NCBI RefSeq assembly: GCF_004011175.1
Contig: NZ_RQXX01000006.1
Span: forward strand, 112,673-176,672
Direction of reading: 5' to 3'
From: Mesobaculum littorinae
GTDB taxonomy: Bacteria > Pseudomonadota > Alphaproteobacteria > Rhodobacterales > Rhodobacteraceae
Length of the DNA: 64,000 bases
Every line of letters starts with the position of its first letter. Within the stretch, counting starts at the first letter, position 1. The translations under genes and the position numbers were made by a program. Of the stretch, positions 1-8,335 are shown piece by piece. The notes under the pieces were generated by a model, which was given only the letters and a program-made list of their open reading frames with translations, made no database searches and was not told the DNA's origin.

Positions 1-571
1 TCGCTCCGGCCGCCGCGGCGATCATGACCGCGGAGAGTCCGACGCCGCCACAGCCGTGAACCGCCACCCACTGGCCGGCGCTGACCTTGCCTTGATCGAT
101 GACCGCGCGGAACGACGTCGCGAAGCGGCATCCGAGGCTGGCCGCGGTGGCGAAGTCCATGCTTTCGGGTAACGCCACGAGATTGAGATCGGCCTGATGG
201 ATGGCGACGTATTCGGCGAAGGACCCCCAGTGGGTGAAGCCCGGCTGTTCCTGATGCAGGCAGACCTGCTGGTGCCCCTCGCGGCACTCGGAACACCGCC
301 CGCAACCGCAGATGAACGGCACGGTGACCTTGTCGCCCACCTTCCAATTGGCCACGTCCTTGCCCACGGCCTCGATCACGCCAGCCAATTCGTGCCCTGG
401 AACATGGGGGAGGGAGATGTCGCTGTCGTGCCCCATCCAGCCATGCCAATCGCTGCGGCAGACGCCGGTCGCTGCGATCCTCAGGACGACACCATGCGGT
501 GCCGGGCTCGGGTCCTCCAGCGTCACCAGCTTGGGCTCTTCCCGAAAGTTCTCGAACAGGACGGCTTTCAT
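1..571 (-). CDS. zinc-dependent alcohol dehydrogenase, 3' part cut by window edge
   Basis: The N-terminal 190 residues of a medium-chain zinc alcohol dehydrogenase are present; the rest lies beyond base 1. Visible are catalytic-zinc ligands Cys38 (TGVCRSD) and His60-Glu61 (PGHE), the structural-zinc cysteines 90, 93, 96 and 104 (CGRCSEC...C), and the start of the Rossmann fold, GCGGVG, at 173-178. The family oxidises alcohols or reduces aldehydes with NAD(P). It starts at ATG 571, and the 140-base gap to the Lrp-type gene on the other strand suggests that regulator controls it. The substrate is unknown. Confidence 0.9.
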   Translation of the reverse strand, partial: MKAVLFENFREEPKLVTLEDPSPAPHGVVLRIAATGVCRSDWHGWMGHDSDISLPHVPGHELAGVIEAVGKDVANWKVGDKVTVPFICGCGRCSECREGHQQVCLHQEQPGFTHWGSFAEYVAIHQADLNLVALPESMDFATAASLGCRFATSFRAVIDQGKVSAGQWVAVHGCGGVGLSAVMIAAAAGA

Positions 572-711
572 GGCGAAACCTTTCAGATGCGGTTGTGACT
601 AGAGGGGATCATACCGTCCCGGCGGGAAACACACTTGCCAAACTTGTTTCATTCCGCCCAATTTCGGGCAAACTCTTCCTATGCAGATATATTTTTGAGG
701 GTTTTCTACCT

Positions 712-1191
712 GTGTCCGAAATCGATGCCGTGAACGTCCAAATTCTAACCTTGCTGCAGGAGGACGGGCGCATGACGAATGCGAAGCTCGCGCAACGGCT
801 CGGCATGAGCGAAACGCCATGCTGGCGGCGCCTGAAACGGCTTGAGGAGAGCGGGATCGTCGAGGGCTACCAGGCCAATCTGAACCGCCGCAAGCTTGGG
901 CTGGGGGTCATGGCCTTCGTGCAGCTTCGCTGTTCCGAGCACGACCGGGATGCCACGTCGGAGTTCCAGCGGATCGTCGAGACGACCCCCAACATCCTCT
1001 CCTGCCACAACACCACCGGGGCCGACGATTTCCTGTTGATCGTCGTGGCCCGCGACCTCGACGACTACAGCGCATTCGTCGATAACACCCTGCGCTGCCT
1101 GCCGGGGGTGACGAGCATCCGCTCGAACCTCTCGCTGAAAGAGATGAAGGCCTCCAGCAAGCTGCCGGTCTCAACTCCGTTCGTGTCGTGA
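712..1191 (+). CDS. Lrp/AsnC family transcriptional regulator
   Basis: A 159-residue protein of normal Lrp/AsnC length. The N-terminal winged helix-turn-helix spans about residues 4-60 (NAKLAQRLGMSETPCWRRLKRL) and the C-terminal RAM/effector domain about 65-150. GTG 712 is chosen because translation from it gives the canonical Lrp N-terminus (SEIDAVNVQIL); the open frame runs further upstream but overlaps the divergent dehydrogenase. Such proteins sense amino acids or related metabolites and usually control a divergent neighbour, here the alcohol dehydrogenase. Confidence 0.88.
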   Translation: MSEIDAVNVQILTLLQEDGRMTNAKLAQRLGMSETPCWRRLKRLEESGIVEGYQANLNRRKLGLGVMAFVQLRCSEHDRDATSEFQRIVETTPNILSCHNTTGADDFLLIVVARDLDDYSAFVDNTLRCLPGVTSIRSNLSLKEMKASSKLPVSTPFVS

Positions 1192-1497
1192 CCAAGAGTA
1201 TCCATCTTATCGGTGAGGCCCAGGCGTCGTGCGTACGACGGACGTCATGACTGCCGGCTTTGACCCGCACACAGACCGTTCAGGCAAGGCGCGGCGGTTG
1301 CCTGGAAAGCCCCCTCTCTGACTGTAGAGAAGACGAACAGCGGCGGCGTCAGTCATACGCGCGTTCCGTCTTTTCGACGCTTGCCTGAAGTATGATGGAA
1401 GTTTCCAGGATCGCATGCGGACTGCATGCCTAAAGCGTCCTACAGTTCGGGTGTAGGCATCCGCTTCGCCGGAGACCTACACACCATTGGTGTTCCG
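1192..1497. other. intergenic gap, no gene seen
   Basis: Convergent gap between the Lrp-type gene and the MFS gene. No credible ORF. An inverted repeat, GTGTAGG at 1451-1457 and CCTACAC near 1486-1492, could form a terminator stem for the MFS transcript. Nothing else is recognised. Confidence 0.5.
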
Positions 1498-2727
1498 CTA
1501 CCGAGCTCCGTGCGCAAGAGACACCGCCTCGGGGCGGGCGCGCAGGACCAGCATGGCCCAGGTCCCAACGACAGGTCCCGGCAACAGGAAGAGGAAGGCC
1601 CACTGCCATCCTCCGATCCAGTCCGCAAAAAGCGGCAGGGCCCAGATCGAAATGACCGTCAGGCCGAAGCCGATACCCATCTGCAAGGCGAGAGCCGTCC
1701 CGACGAATGCGCTGTCGGCCAGTTCCGTCACCGCCGCCGAGAACTGGGCGCTGTCGCCGATCACGGTGATGCCCCACAGGAGTGCGAACAGCCCCAGCAT
1801 GAGAGGGGGGCCGTCGAAGAAAACCCCCATGAGTGCTGCGCAGGTCCCCGAGATTATCATCATGCCGGCGCAGGTCAGACAACGACCGATCCGGTCAGAG
1901 AGCCAGCCGCCGGCGAGGCATCCGATCACCCCCGAGGCGACCACCACGAAACTCAGCATCGAGGGCGAGCCGAAAGGGAACGGGTGCATACCTGCCTCGG
2001 CCGCGGCGGCGAAGGCGAGAATCCAGGCCCACATGGCGTAGAGCTCCCACATGTGACCGAAATATCCAATATTGGCGAGCAGTAGGGGGCGGTCGGTGAA
2101 GACGGCCAGGGACTGGCGCGGGTTGAAGGTGGCGCGGCCGAAAGGGTTCGGTCCCTCGCGCACCAGAAGACCGAACACGACCGCTCCGCCGAGCGCCGTC
2201 GCGGACGTCGCCCACACGACCACGTGCCAGTCGATCCCCTCGGCCATCGCCCGCACGAGATGGGGCATGGACGACCCGAAGGTCAGCGCGCCGATGAGGA
2301 AGCCCAGCGCGAGCCCCCTACCCTTCACGAACCATGTCGCCATCAGCTTGAGTGCGGGCGGATAGACGCCGGCCAGCGCGACACCCGTCACGAAACGGGC
2401 GATCACCGCGCCTTCGGGGCCGACCACCAGAAGCGCCGCATTGGACAAGGCCGCAAGCAGTGCGGCTGCCGTCATGAGGCGGTGCATCGGCGCGATGTCG
2501 GGCAGGTTGACCAGGGAAGCCCCCACCGCGCCTATGACGAAACCCAGCTGAACGGCGTTCGTCAGCCATGCCGCCTGCCCCGGCGTGAGCTGCCAGACGC
2601 GGATAAGTTCGGGCACGATGGCGGTTGCCGAAAACCAGGTCGCGAGGACCCCGACGACACCGAGGCAGATAACCGCCAGCATCCGCCAACGGCCGATGGC
2701 CGGCGGCATCGTCGCAGCTTCCGTCAC
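1498..2727 (-). CDS. MFS transporter
   Basis: A 409-residue hydrophobic protein with about 12 predicted membrane segments and MFS-type loops (an RFVTGVALAGVYPP stretch near residue 110 and GWLSDRIGR near 270). GTG 2727 is chosen because it lies 1 nt after the stop of the upstream MaoC gene, implying translational coupling; an ATG 18 bases inside is an alternative. It is the last gene of the acyl-CoA operon, so an organic acid or related substrate is plausible, but the sequence does not show which or the transport direction. Confidence 0.85.
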   Translation of the reverse strand: MTEAATMPPAIGRWRMLAVICLGVVGVLATWFSATAIVPELIRVWQLTPGQAAWLTNAVQLGFVIGAVGASLVNLPDIAPMHRLMTAAALLAALSNAALLVVGPEGAVIARFVTGVALAGVYPPALKLMATWFVKGRGLALGFLIGALTFGSSMPHLVRAMAEGIDWHVVVWATSATALGGAVVFGLLVREGPNPFGRATFNPRQSLAVFTDRPLLLANIGYFGHMWELYAMWAWILAFAAAAEAGMHPFPFGSPSMLSFVVVASGVIGCLAGGWLSDRIGRCLTCAGMMIISGTCAALMGVFFDGPPLMLGLFALLWGITVIGDSAQFSAAVTELADSAFVGTALALQMGIGFGLTVISIWALPLFADWIGGWQWAFLFLLPGPVVGTWAMLVLRARPEAVSLAHGAR

Positions 2728-2728
2728 C

Positions 2729-3175
2729 TCAAAGCCCTTCGAGCGGCATTGTGTAGGTCGTGGCCTCGCCCTCGACGCAGACCGCGCCCTCGGCATCGAC
2801 GACACTGACCTTGAGGGTACACAGCGGCTTGTCCTCGCGCACCGTGACCACCTCGACCCGGCCGGTGATCGTCTCGCCGACCCCCACCGCCTTCTTGAAG
2901 TCGAGATTGGTGTTGAGGAACACCGTACCCGGCCCGGGCAGATCCTCGGCCACGCAGGCGTTGAGGATCCCCGTCGTCACGCCGCCCTGCACGATCAGCT
3001 TGCCGAAAGACGTCTTCTTGGCCAGCTCCTCGTCGTAGTGGACCGGGTTCCGGTCGCCGGTCATGGCGGTGAAGGCGTGAATGTCCTCCAGCTGTGTGGT
3101 GCGGCTGCGCTCTGCTGACTGGCCCTCGTGCGGCATCCCGTTGACGGTTCCGGTCCATCCGTTCTTGTTATTCAT
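2729..3175 (-). CDS. MaoC family (R)-specific enoyl-CoA hydratase
   Basis: 148 residues, a single hot-dog domain. The hydratase-2 motif is intact at about residues 41-62 (DRNPVHYDEELAKKTSFGK), with the catalytic Asp and His. The family adds water to trans-2-enoyl-CoA esters. It follows the DUF35 gene closely (stop of that gene at 3182) and abuts the MFS gene. MaoC next to DUF35 and an SCP2-type thiolase-fold gene recalls hydratase-aldolase modules such as steroid side-chain ChsH1/ChsH2/Ltp2. The real substrate is unknown. Confidence 0.88.
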   Translation of the reverse strand: MNNKNGWTGTVNGMPHEGQSAERSRTTQLEDIHAFTAMTGDRNPVHYDEELAKKTSFGKLIVQGGVTTGILNACVAEDLPGPGTVFLNTNLDFKKAVGVGETITGRVEVVTVREDKPLCTLKVSVVDAEGAVCVEGEATTYTMPLEGL

Positions 3176-3181
3176 GGTCCT

Positions 3182-3598
3182 CTACTCCACTCCGTGTTCG
3201 GGGCGGAAACAGGGCAGAACCCGTCCGCCTATGTTGGTAGGGGCCAATGTCAGCTTCATGCCGACCTCGGGCGTCTCGCCGAGAATATGGCTGAGCATGG
3301 TCGGCCCCTCGGCCAGCTCGACAAGGCCCACCGTGTAGGGCACCGCCGGTATCCAGCCCGGATGGCCGGGCTTCCAGATGGTGCTGAATGTCTTCAACCA
3401 GCCCGTCCCGCTCGCCTCCTCCCACGAAAGGGCGTCGGCCCAGCAATGCGGGCAGATTTCGCGCGGATAGAACACCGCCTCGCCACAGGCGCCGCAACGC
3501 TGGATGACAAGGCGCCCCTCGGCGGCCGCCTCCCAAAACGGCTCGGTAAGCGGGATCACGGTGGGCCCGGGCACCTTCAACGTCGAGAGATCGGTCAT
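3182..3598 (-). CDS. DUF35 Zn-ribbon/OB-fold acyl-CoA-associated protein
   Basis: 138 residues with an N-terminal rubredoxin-like zinc ribbon (CGACGEAVFYP...CPHC, about residues 35-53) followed by an OB-fold. DUF35 proteins bind acyl-CoA and form complexes with SCP2/thiolase-type enzymes or MaoC hydratases. The ATG overlaps the stop of the upstream thiolase-fold gene by 4 nt (ATGA), the usual pairing with its partner. Expected to be a non-catalytic or scaffold subunit in the cytoplasm. Confidence 0.88.
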   Translation of the reverse strand: MTDLSTLKVPGPTVIPLTEPFWEAAAEGRLVIQRCGACGEAVFYPREICPHCWADALSWEEASGTGWLKTFSTIWKPGHPGWIPAVPYTVGLVELAEGPTMLSHILGETPEVGMKLTLAPTNIGGRVLPCFRPEHGVE

Positions 3599-4740
3599 GC
3601 GTCGGTTCCCAGGACAAGGGCTACTGCTTCGGACATGGTGGCCCCGTTGCCCGTGACGAGAGCGAATTCGGGGTCCGCGATCTGTCGTCCCGTGGCGGCT
3701 CCGCGCAGCTGCCGGACTGCCTCGGTCACATGGGTCATGCCGCCCGCGAGGTCGGGCTGACCATAGCCCAGCTGCCCGCCGTGGGTGTTGAGCGGCATGT
3801 CGCCAGCCGGCCCGAAATCATGCGCCCGCATGAACTCTCCGAAGCCTCCCGGCGTGCACAGACCCGCGTCTTCCAGCGTCGTGGCCACCATGATCGTGTA
3901 GCAATCGTAGAGAGACAACAGCGACATCCGTTCCACGCCGAGGCCCGATTGCGCAAAGGCCCGGTCCATCGACGGCTTCAGCGGTCCCGACGTCAGGTCA
4001 GGGGCCTGGCTGACCGCCCGGTGCGTGATCTTCTCGCCAGCTCCAAGGAGCCAGGCTGCTTGACGCCCCCTGGCCCGTTCCGCCGACGTGACGATGCCGG
4101 CCTCCGCCCCCGCGACCGGCATGACGATCTCGAAGAGATGCAGCGGGCTTGCGATCATGGGCGAGGCCAGGACGTCGTCCACGCTGGCGGGGCTGCCGTG
4201 AAAGATCGCCTCGGGGCAGTTCTGGGCATTGGCCCGGGCCCAGTGCGCGATCAGCGCGAAATCCTCGTCCGTTGTCCCGTAGCGCGCCATGTGGGCCTGC
4301 TTAAGCAACGCATAGGAGACGTTGGCGCCCGAGGCACCGAAAGGCACGTCGAACTCGCGGATCGGGTTGCGGTTGGGGCTGCGCGGCGGCTCGGGGTTGC
4401 GGTGGTTGCCGATCACGCAGAGCACCGTCTCGCACATTCCCGCCTGGATGGCGGCGGCGGCGCGCCAGACCATACCGGGACCGGAGGCGCCGCCGAGATC
4501 GACGACGTTGGACATCACGGGCTGGAGGCCGAGGTATTCGGACACCGTCGCGGGGACGTGCTGCGGCGTTTCGCCGACCTGCGGACCGACGAGAAGGCCG
4601 TCGATCTCGGCCTTCTCCATCCGGGCGTCGTCGAGTGCGGCCTTGGCGGCGCGGGCAAGCATCCCGAGGGTCGATGCACCCTCGGTGCGGCGCTGCGGGG
4701 CGAGCGAACCGGCCCCGACGATGGCGGCGTGGGGTCTCAT
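3595..4740 (-). CDS. SCP2/thiolase-fold enzyme lacking the usual nucleophilic Cys
   Basis: 381 residues of the SCP2-thiolase/Ltp type (thiolase fold). Where classical thiolases carry the acylated Cys (CxSG), this protein reads GGASG at 83-87. The C-terminal THGGQLGYGQ and the YDCYTI segment are typical of DUF35-associated members. In Ltp2-type relatives, loss of that Cys accompanies retro-aldol rather than thiolytic cleavage. Overlaps DUF35 by 4 nt and the upstream synthetase gene by 4 nt. A true thiolase using another residue cannot be excluded. Confidence 0.82.
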   Translation of the reverse strand: MRPHAAIVGAGSLAPQRRTEGASTLGMLARAAKAALDDARMEKAEIDGLLVGPQVGETPQHVPATVSEYLGLQPVMSNVVDLGGASGPGMVWRAAAAIQAGMCETVLCVIGNHRNPEPPRSPNRNPIREFDVPFGASGANVSYALLKQAHMARYGTTDEDFALIAHWARANAQNCPEAIFHGSPASVDDVLASPMIASPLHLFEIVMPVAGAEAGIVTSAERARGRQAAWLLGAGEKITHRAVSQAPDLTSGPLKPSMDRAFAQSGLGVERMSLLSLYDCYTIMVATTLEDAGLCTPGGFGEFMRAHDFGPAGDMPLNTHGGQLGYGQPDLAGGMTHVTEAVRQLRGAATGRQIADPEFALVTGNGATMSEAVALVLGTDA

Positions 4741-6680
4741 AAGGCGGTCCTTTCCGACAGGTCAGCATATTCATCCAGGCAGTCCGCATTCGCCAGCGAC
4801 CCGCGGTTGGCCACTGCCTTGCCGGAAACCACGGACCGGGCGGCCCCCTCGACGCGTTTTCCGTTCACCGTCATGGGGATGTCGCGCACGCAGTAGATCG
4901 CGCCGGGAACATGACGCGGCGAACACTCAGTCCTGAGCCTGCCGCGGATGGTTCTGGCCAGATCGGCGTCGGCGCGCGCGTCATCGGCCATCTTGATGCA
5001 AAGCACGATCTCTTCGTCCCCTTCGACCGGCCGCCCGAAGACGATGAAGTCTTCCAGCTGGGGAAACTGCGCGCAGACGTTGTAAATGTCGGCGGTCCCG
5101 ATACGGACGCCGCCGGGGTTCAGTGTGCAGTCCGAACGCCCGTGGATCACAGCCGTCCCGTCCGGGTTCAGCGTCGCGTGGTCGCCGTGCGTCCAGATCT
5201 CGGCGCGCTCCGAGAAATAACTCTTGCGGTAGCGCGCATCTCCGCCCGGCCCCCAGAAGGTCCGGGGCATCGAGGGGAAGGGTTCGGTGCAGACAAGTTC
5301 TCCGGGTCGGCCCAGAACGGGCGCGCCACGCTCGTCGAAGACGTTCACCGCCATGCCGAGCCCCTTCACGGTCAACTGCCCGCGGCGTACCGGGTGAAGC
5401 GGAGAGCCGAGCAGGAAGCACCCCATGATCTCGGTGCCCCCGGAAATCGAGGCAAAGCCCATGTCGCCGCTCACCGCGTCGTACATCCAGTCGTATTGCT
5501 GCGGAGAGACCGGGCTGCCGGCGGACATCAGCCACCGCAGGCTCGACAGGTCGTACGCCTCGCCGGGGCGGTAGCCCTGCTCCATCACGGAGGACAGGTA
5601 CTTGGGCGATATGCCGAGATGCGTGAGCCTTTCGGTCTCGACCGCCTTCCACAAGGGGCTGCAATCGAGGCCGTCCGCGGCTTTCAGGATGGGGGCCCCG
5701 TCGTAGAGCACGGTGGTCGCGCCGCATCCCATACCGGCGACCGCCCAGTGATACATCATCCAGGCCGTGTTCGTGTACCACAGGAAACCGTCACCGGGCC
5801 TGAGGTCGCCGTGAAGCATGTGTTCCTTGAGTTGCTGAAGCAGGACGCCCCCGGTGCGATGGACGATCGCCTTCGGCGCGCCGGTCGTGCCCGAGGTGTA
5901 GAGAATGTAGCACGGGTCGTCGAAGGCGAGAGGCTCGAAGACCAGCGGACCGTGTGAGCCGAAATCCTGCCATCCGATGACGGGCACGGGCACCTGCAAG
6001 TCGCCCTCTCCGATCACGACGAGGCTTTCCAGCCCCTCGATCCGGCCGACGACGTCGGCGAGACCTTCGGTCAGGTCGATCTCCTTGCCACCATAGCGCA
6101 CGCGGGGTTGCACGAACATGACTTTGGGATTCACCTGGCCGATCCGGTCCAGGATCCCCGTCGGTCCGAAATCGGGGGAACACGAGGTCCAGACCGCACC
6201 GACGGCGAGGCTCGCGAGATGCGTGACCAGGCAGCCGATGCGGTTGGGCAGAACGACACCCACGCGGTCGCCCGGCACTACACCTGCCGCGCGCAGGCCG
6301 CGCGCGACGCGGGCAACTTCGGCCCTCAGCGCGTCGGCCGACAGCTCGTCGCGGGCGCCCGTCTCGTCCAGCGCCACCACGGCGCGATCGGGATGCGCCC
6401 CCGCCAGCAAAGTCTCTGCGATGTTGAGCCGCGCTTGCGGGAAAAATCGCGCGCCGGTCATCTCAGCGGCCGGATCGCGTTCGAGGGCGACGGCCCCCCT
6501 CTCTCCCTTCACCCCGGCGAACTCCCACAGACGGGACCAGAAGGCGCCGGGATCGGCGATGCTCCACGCATGGAGTTCCTCGTAGTCGGCAGGATCGAAC
6601 CCGCAGTGCCGCGCGAACCGCGCGAGCGCACTTTCCCGAAACGCCGATTCCTTCGGTCGCCAGAGTACCGATCTGTCCAT
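4737..6680 (-). CDS. acetoacetyl-CoA synthetase (acetoacetate-CoA ligase)
   Basis: 647 residues, the usual length for acetoacetate-CoA ligase. ANL-superfamily signs are the AMP-binding P-loop YTSGTTGAPK near residue 262, the HGDHATLNPDG core motif near 495 and the C-terminal lysine in MTVNGKRVEG near 610. The N-terminal block (WRPKE...FARHCGF...LHAWSI) is characteristic of AacS. It activates acetoacetate with ATP and CoA; a thiolase could then give two acetyl-CoA. First gene of the operon; a TetR-type dyad lies 45-60 nt upstream. A related short acid as substrate is possible. Confidence 0.9.
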   Translation of the reverse strand: MDRSVLWRPKESAFRESALARFARHCGFDPADYEELHAWSIADPGAFWSRLWEFAGVKGERGAVALERDPAAEMTGARFFPQARLNIAETLLAGAHPDRAVVALDETGARDELSADALRAEVARVARGLRAAGVVPGDRVGVVLPNRIGCLVTHLASLAVGAVWTSCSPDFGPTGILDRIGQVNPKVMFVQPRVRYGGKEIDLTEGLADVVGRIEGLESLVVIGEGDLQVPVPVIGWQDFGSHGPLVFEPLAFDDPCYILYTSGTTGAPKAIVHRTGGVLLQQLKEHMLHGDLRPGDGFLWYTNTAWMMYHWAVAGMGCGATTVLYDGAPILKAADGLDCSPLWKAVETERLTHLGISPKYLSSVMEQGYRPGEAYDLSSLRWLMSAGSPVSPQQYDWMYDAVSGDMGFASISGGTEIMGCFLLGSPLHPVRRGQLTVKGLGMAVNVFDERGAPVLGRPGELVCTEPFPSMPRTFWGPGGDARYRKSYFSERAEIWTHGDHATLNPDGTAVIHGRSDCTLNPGGVRIGTADIYNVCAQFPQLEDFIVFGRPVEGDEEIVLCIKMADDARADADLARTIRGRLRTECSPRHVPGAIYCVRDIPMTVNGKRVEGAARSVVSGKAVANRGSLANADCLDEYADLSERTAL

Positions 6681-6724
6681 ACATCCCCTCCTCCCCCGAT
6701 CGCCAAGCGGCGGCCCGGTAGATC

Positions 6725-6740
6725 TGTACTAATCGGTATA
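6725..6740. promoter_or_regulatory. candidate TetR operator before acetoacetyl-CoA synthetase
   Basis: TGTACTA-AT-CGGTATA matches the perfect dyad at 6935-6950 in 12 of 16 positions, with the right half-site identical. It sits just upstream of the synthetase start, where binding would affect its promoter. Confidence 0.45.
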
Positions 6741-6934
6741 CCACGATTTCCGCAAGGGTCTTCGCTGCATCACAGCCGGATCATGCTTGAGGGAAGCGCA
6801 AGAGACTGCGACCACCGCAATGGAATATAGCTATTTAACAGGGCGATATGACGTATCTGGACGAACAAACCAAAAGTCCGGTTTTGTCTCCCGTCACAAA
6901 GAGCCGGGAGCGCCCCAACGCTCGCAGACCTTTG

Positions 6935-6950
6935 TATACCGTTCGGTATA
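6935..6950. promoter_or_regulatory. perfect dyad, candidate TetR operator
   Basis: A perfect inverted repeat TATACCG / CGGTATA with a 2-nt centre, overlapping a TATATT sequence that could be a -10 element for the transporter reading frame. Size and symmetry fit TetR-family operators; the regulator encoded from 7670 is the obvious candidate. Confidence 0.6.
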
Positions 6951-7035
6951 TATTGCCCCGGAAGAAAGTCGCCTTCAGAATGGCCTTGACCGAATGGTCA
7001 AAAAAACCGGGCCAAGGCCTTCTGGGAGGAAAGGT

Positions 7036-7557
7036 ATGCTCTATTGATCGGGCGTCGCGTGCTCGTCATTCACCCGCGCATTCATACCAAATCCATTCGT
7101 CTTCGCCATAATCCTGACGGGCCTGACGGCCCTCATCGCCATTCTCATGACGCCGACCGGCCCCCTCGAAGTGGTCGGAATGTGGTACGGTGGATTCTGG
7201 AACCTGCTTTCCTTCGCGATGCAGATGACCGTGATCCTGCTCTTCGGCTACGTCCTCGCGTCATCTCCCCCCGTCGAGCGCGGGATCGACCGCACTGCCC
7301 GCATTCCGAGATGTGCGACGCAGGCCATTGTGATGATTAAAGCCCCCGCGGTCATCTTCAGGGCGCTCAGTTGGGGGCTCGGGCTTATCGTCGGCGGCAT
7401 CTCGGCCCGCAAGATCAGCAAGAACTGCCTCGAGCGCGGGATCAAGGTCCACTACCCGCTCGTCGTCCTGGTCGGTCTTGGCTACACCGCGGTGATGATG
7501 CTGTTCACGACCGTCATCTTCGGCGCGGGCGTCACGATCCTTCCGCTCATCCTTTGA
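7036..7557 (+). pseudogene. short-chain fatty acid transporter (AtoE-like) remnant
   Basis: The frame begins with a good ribosome site (GGGAGGAAAGGT) and ATG, but codon 4 is TGA (7045-7047). The same frame then encodes recognisable AtoE-family sequence: FIPNPFVFAIILTGL, PLEVVGMWYGGFWNLLSFAMQM, SSPPVER, and LSWGLGLIVGG with ARKI and KVHYPLVV. From there it jumps to what looks like the family's C-terminal helix (GYTAVMMLF...) and stops. About 170 codons remain of a family normally around 440-460, so most of the middle is deleted. An ATG at 7147 could give a 136-residue fragment, unlikely to transport. Confidence 0.75.
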
Positions 7558-7669
7558 GCGGACGCCCCGGCGCCGCCAGTGTGGCGCCGCGATGTTGGTG
7601 CCGGAGCCACTGGTCCGACCGGTCATCCGGTGATAGGTCCGGCGCATCATCACTGACGAGGATATCTCG

Positions 7670-8257
7670 ATGCCGGTGCCTGCCACCGAGATCAGCGACG
7701 GCAAACGCGCCATCATGAAAACCGCCGCGGTCCTGTTCGCCCGAAAGGGCTACAGCGGCGTCGGCACGGCCGAACTATGCGCCGAGTCGGGCTACGGCAA
7801 GGGCGCGTTCTACCACCATATCCGATCGAAGGAGGATCTCCTCCTCGACATCATGACCCTCTACCTCCACGAACTCCTCGCCGATGCCGAGGCGATCCTC
7901 GCGCGCGAAACGGGGGCCGAAGCGCGGATCACCGCGCTTTCGCTCTCGCTCATGCGGGCCATAGTGCAGGATCACGACCAGATGACGGTGTGCTTCCGCG
8001 AGGTCCACGCACTGTCCCCAGACCGCCGACGCGGCATCCTGAGGCTCCACGGCGACTACTTCCGCCTGTGGGAGAGGATGATGAACGAGGCGCGGGACGC
8101 AGCACAGCTTCGATCAATAGACGCGGACGAATTGAAGGGGATCCTGGGGATGTACTTCTACTCGTTCCTCTGGGTCGGCCCCGGCCGGGAGGGCGACATC
8201 GAGGCTCTGGCCGCCAAGTTCGCAGCCCTCGTGCTCAGGGCCTGCCGCCGGGATTGA
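7670..8257 (+). CDS. TetR family transcriptional regulator
   Basis: 195 residues. The N-terminal TetR helix-turn-helix lies at about 10-57 (GVGTAELCAESGYGKGAFYHH, then SKEDLL); the C-terminal domain is the ligand-binding, dimerising part. It sits between the broken transporter and the acetyl-CoA acetyltransferase in the same direction. Related dyads precede the synthetase (6725), the transporter remnant (6935) and the thiolase (8299), so it probably represses all three and responds to an acyl-CoA or acid. The first ATG of the frame is used. Confidence 0.88.
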   Translation: MPVPATEISDGKRAIMKTAAVLFARKGYSGVGTAELCAESGYGKGAFYHHIRSKEDLLLDIMTLYLHELLADAEAILARETGAEARITALSLSLMRAIVQDHDQMTVCFREVHALSPDRRRGILRLHGDYFRLWERMMNEARDAAQLRSIDADELKGILGMYFYSFLWVGPGREGDIEALAAKFAALVLRACRRD

Positions 8258-8298
8258 CGGGGGGATTGAGGCGGGGCTGGACGCAGGGCACGCAGGCT

Positions 8299-8314
8299 TG
8301 TACCGTTCGGTCCA
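8299..8314. promoter_or_regulatory. candidate TetR operator before acetyl-CoA acetyltransferase
   Basis: TGTACCG-TT-CGGTCCA matches the perfect dyad at 6935-6950 in 13 of 16 positions, including the whole central ACCGTTCGGT. It lies 22-37 nt before the thiolase start codon, directly after the tetR gene. Confidence 0.5.
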
Positions 8315-8335
8315 TCGGACCGGAGGAGACTTGCC

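Larger units (their letters stand above)
6681..7035. promoter_or_regulatory. divergent control region with two TetR-type operator candidates
   Basis: This 355-base AT-richer gap separates the divergent synthetase operon and the broken transporter. It holds a perfect dyad TATACCG-TT-CGGTATA at 6935-6950 and a 12/16 match (TGTACTA-AT-CGGTATA) at 6725-6740. No ORF is supported. Confidence 0.6.
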
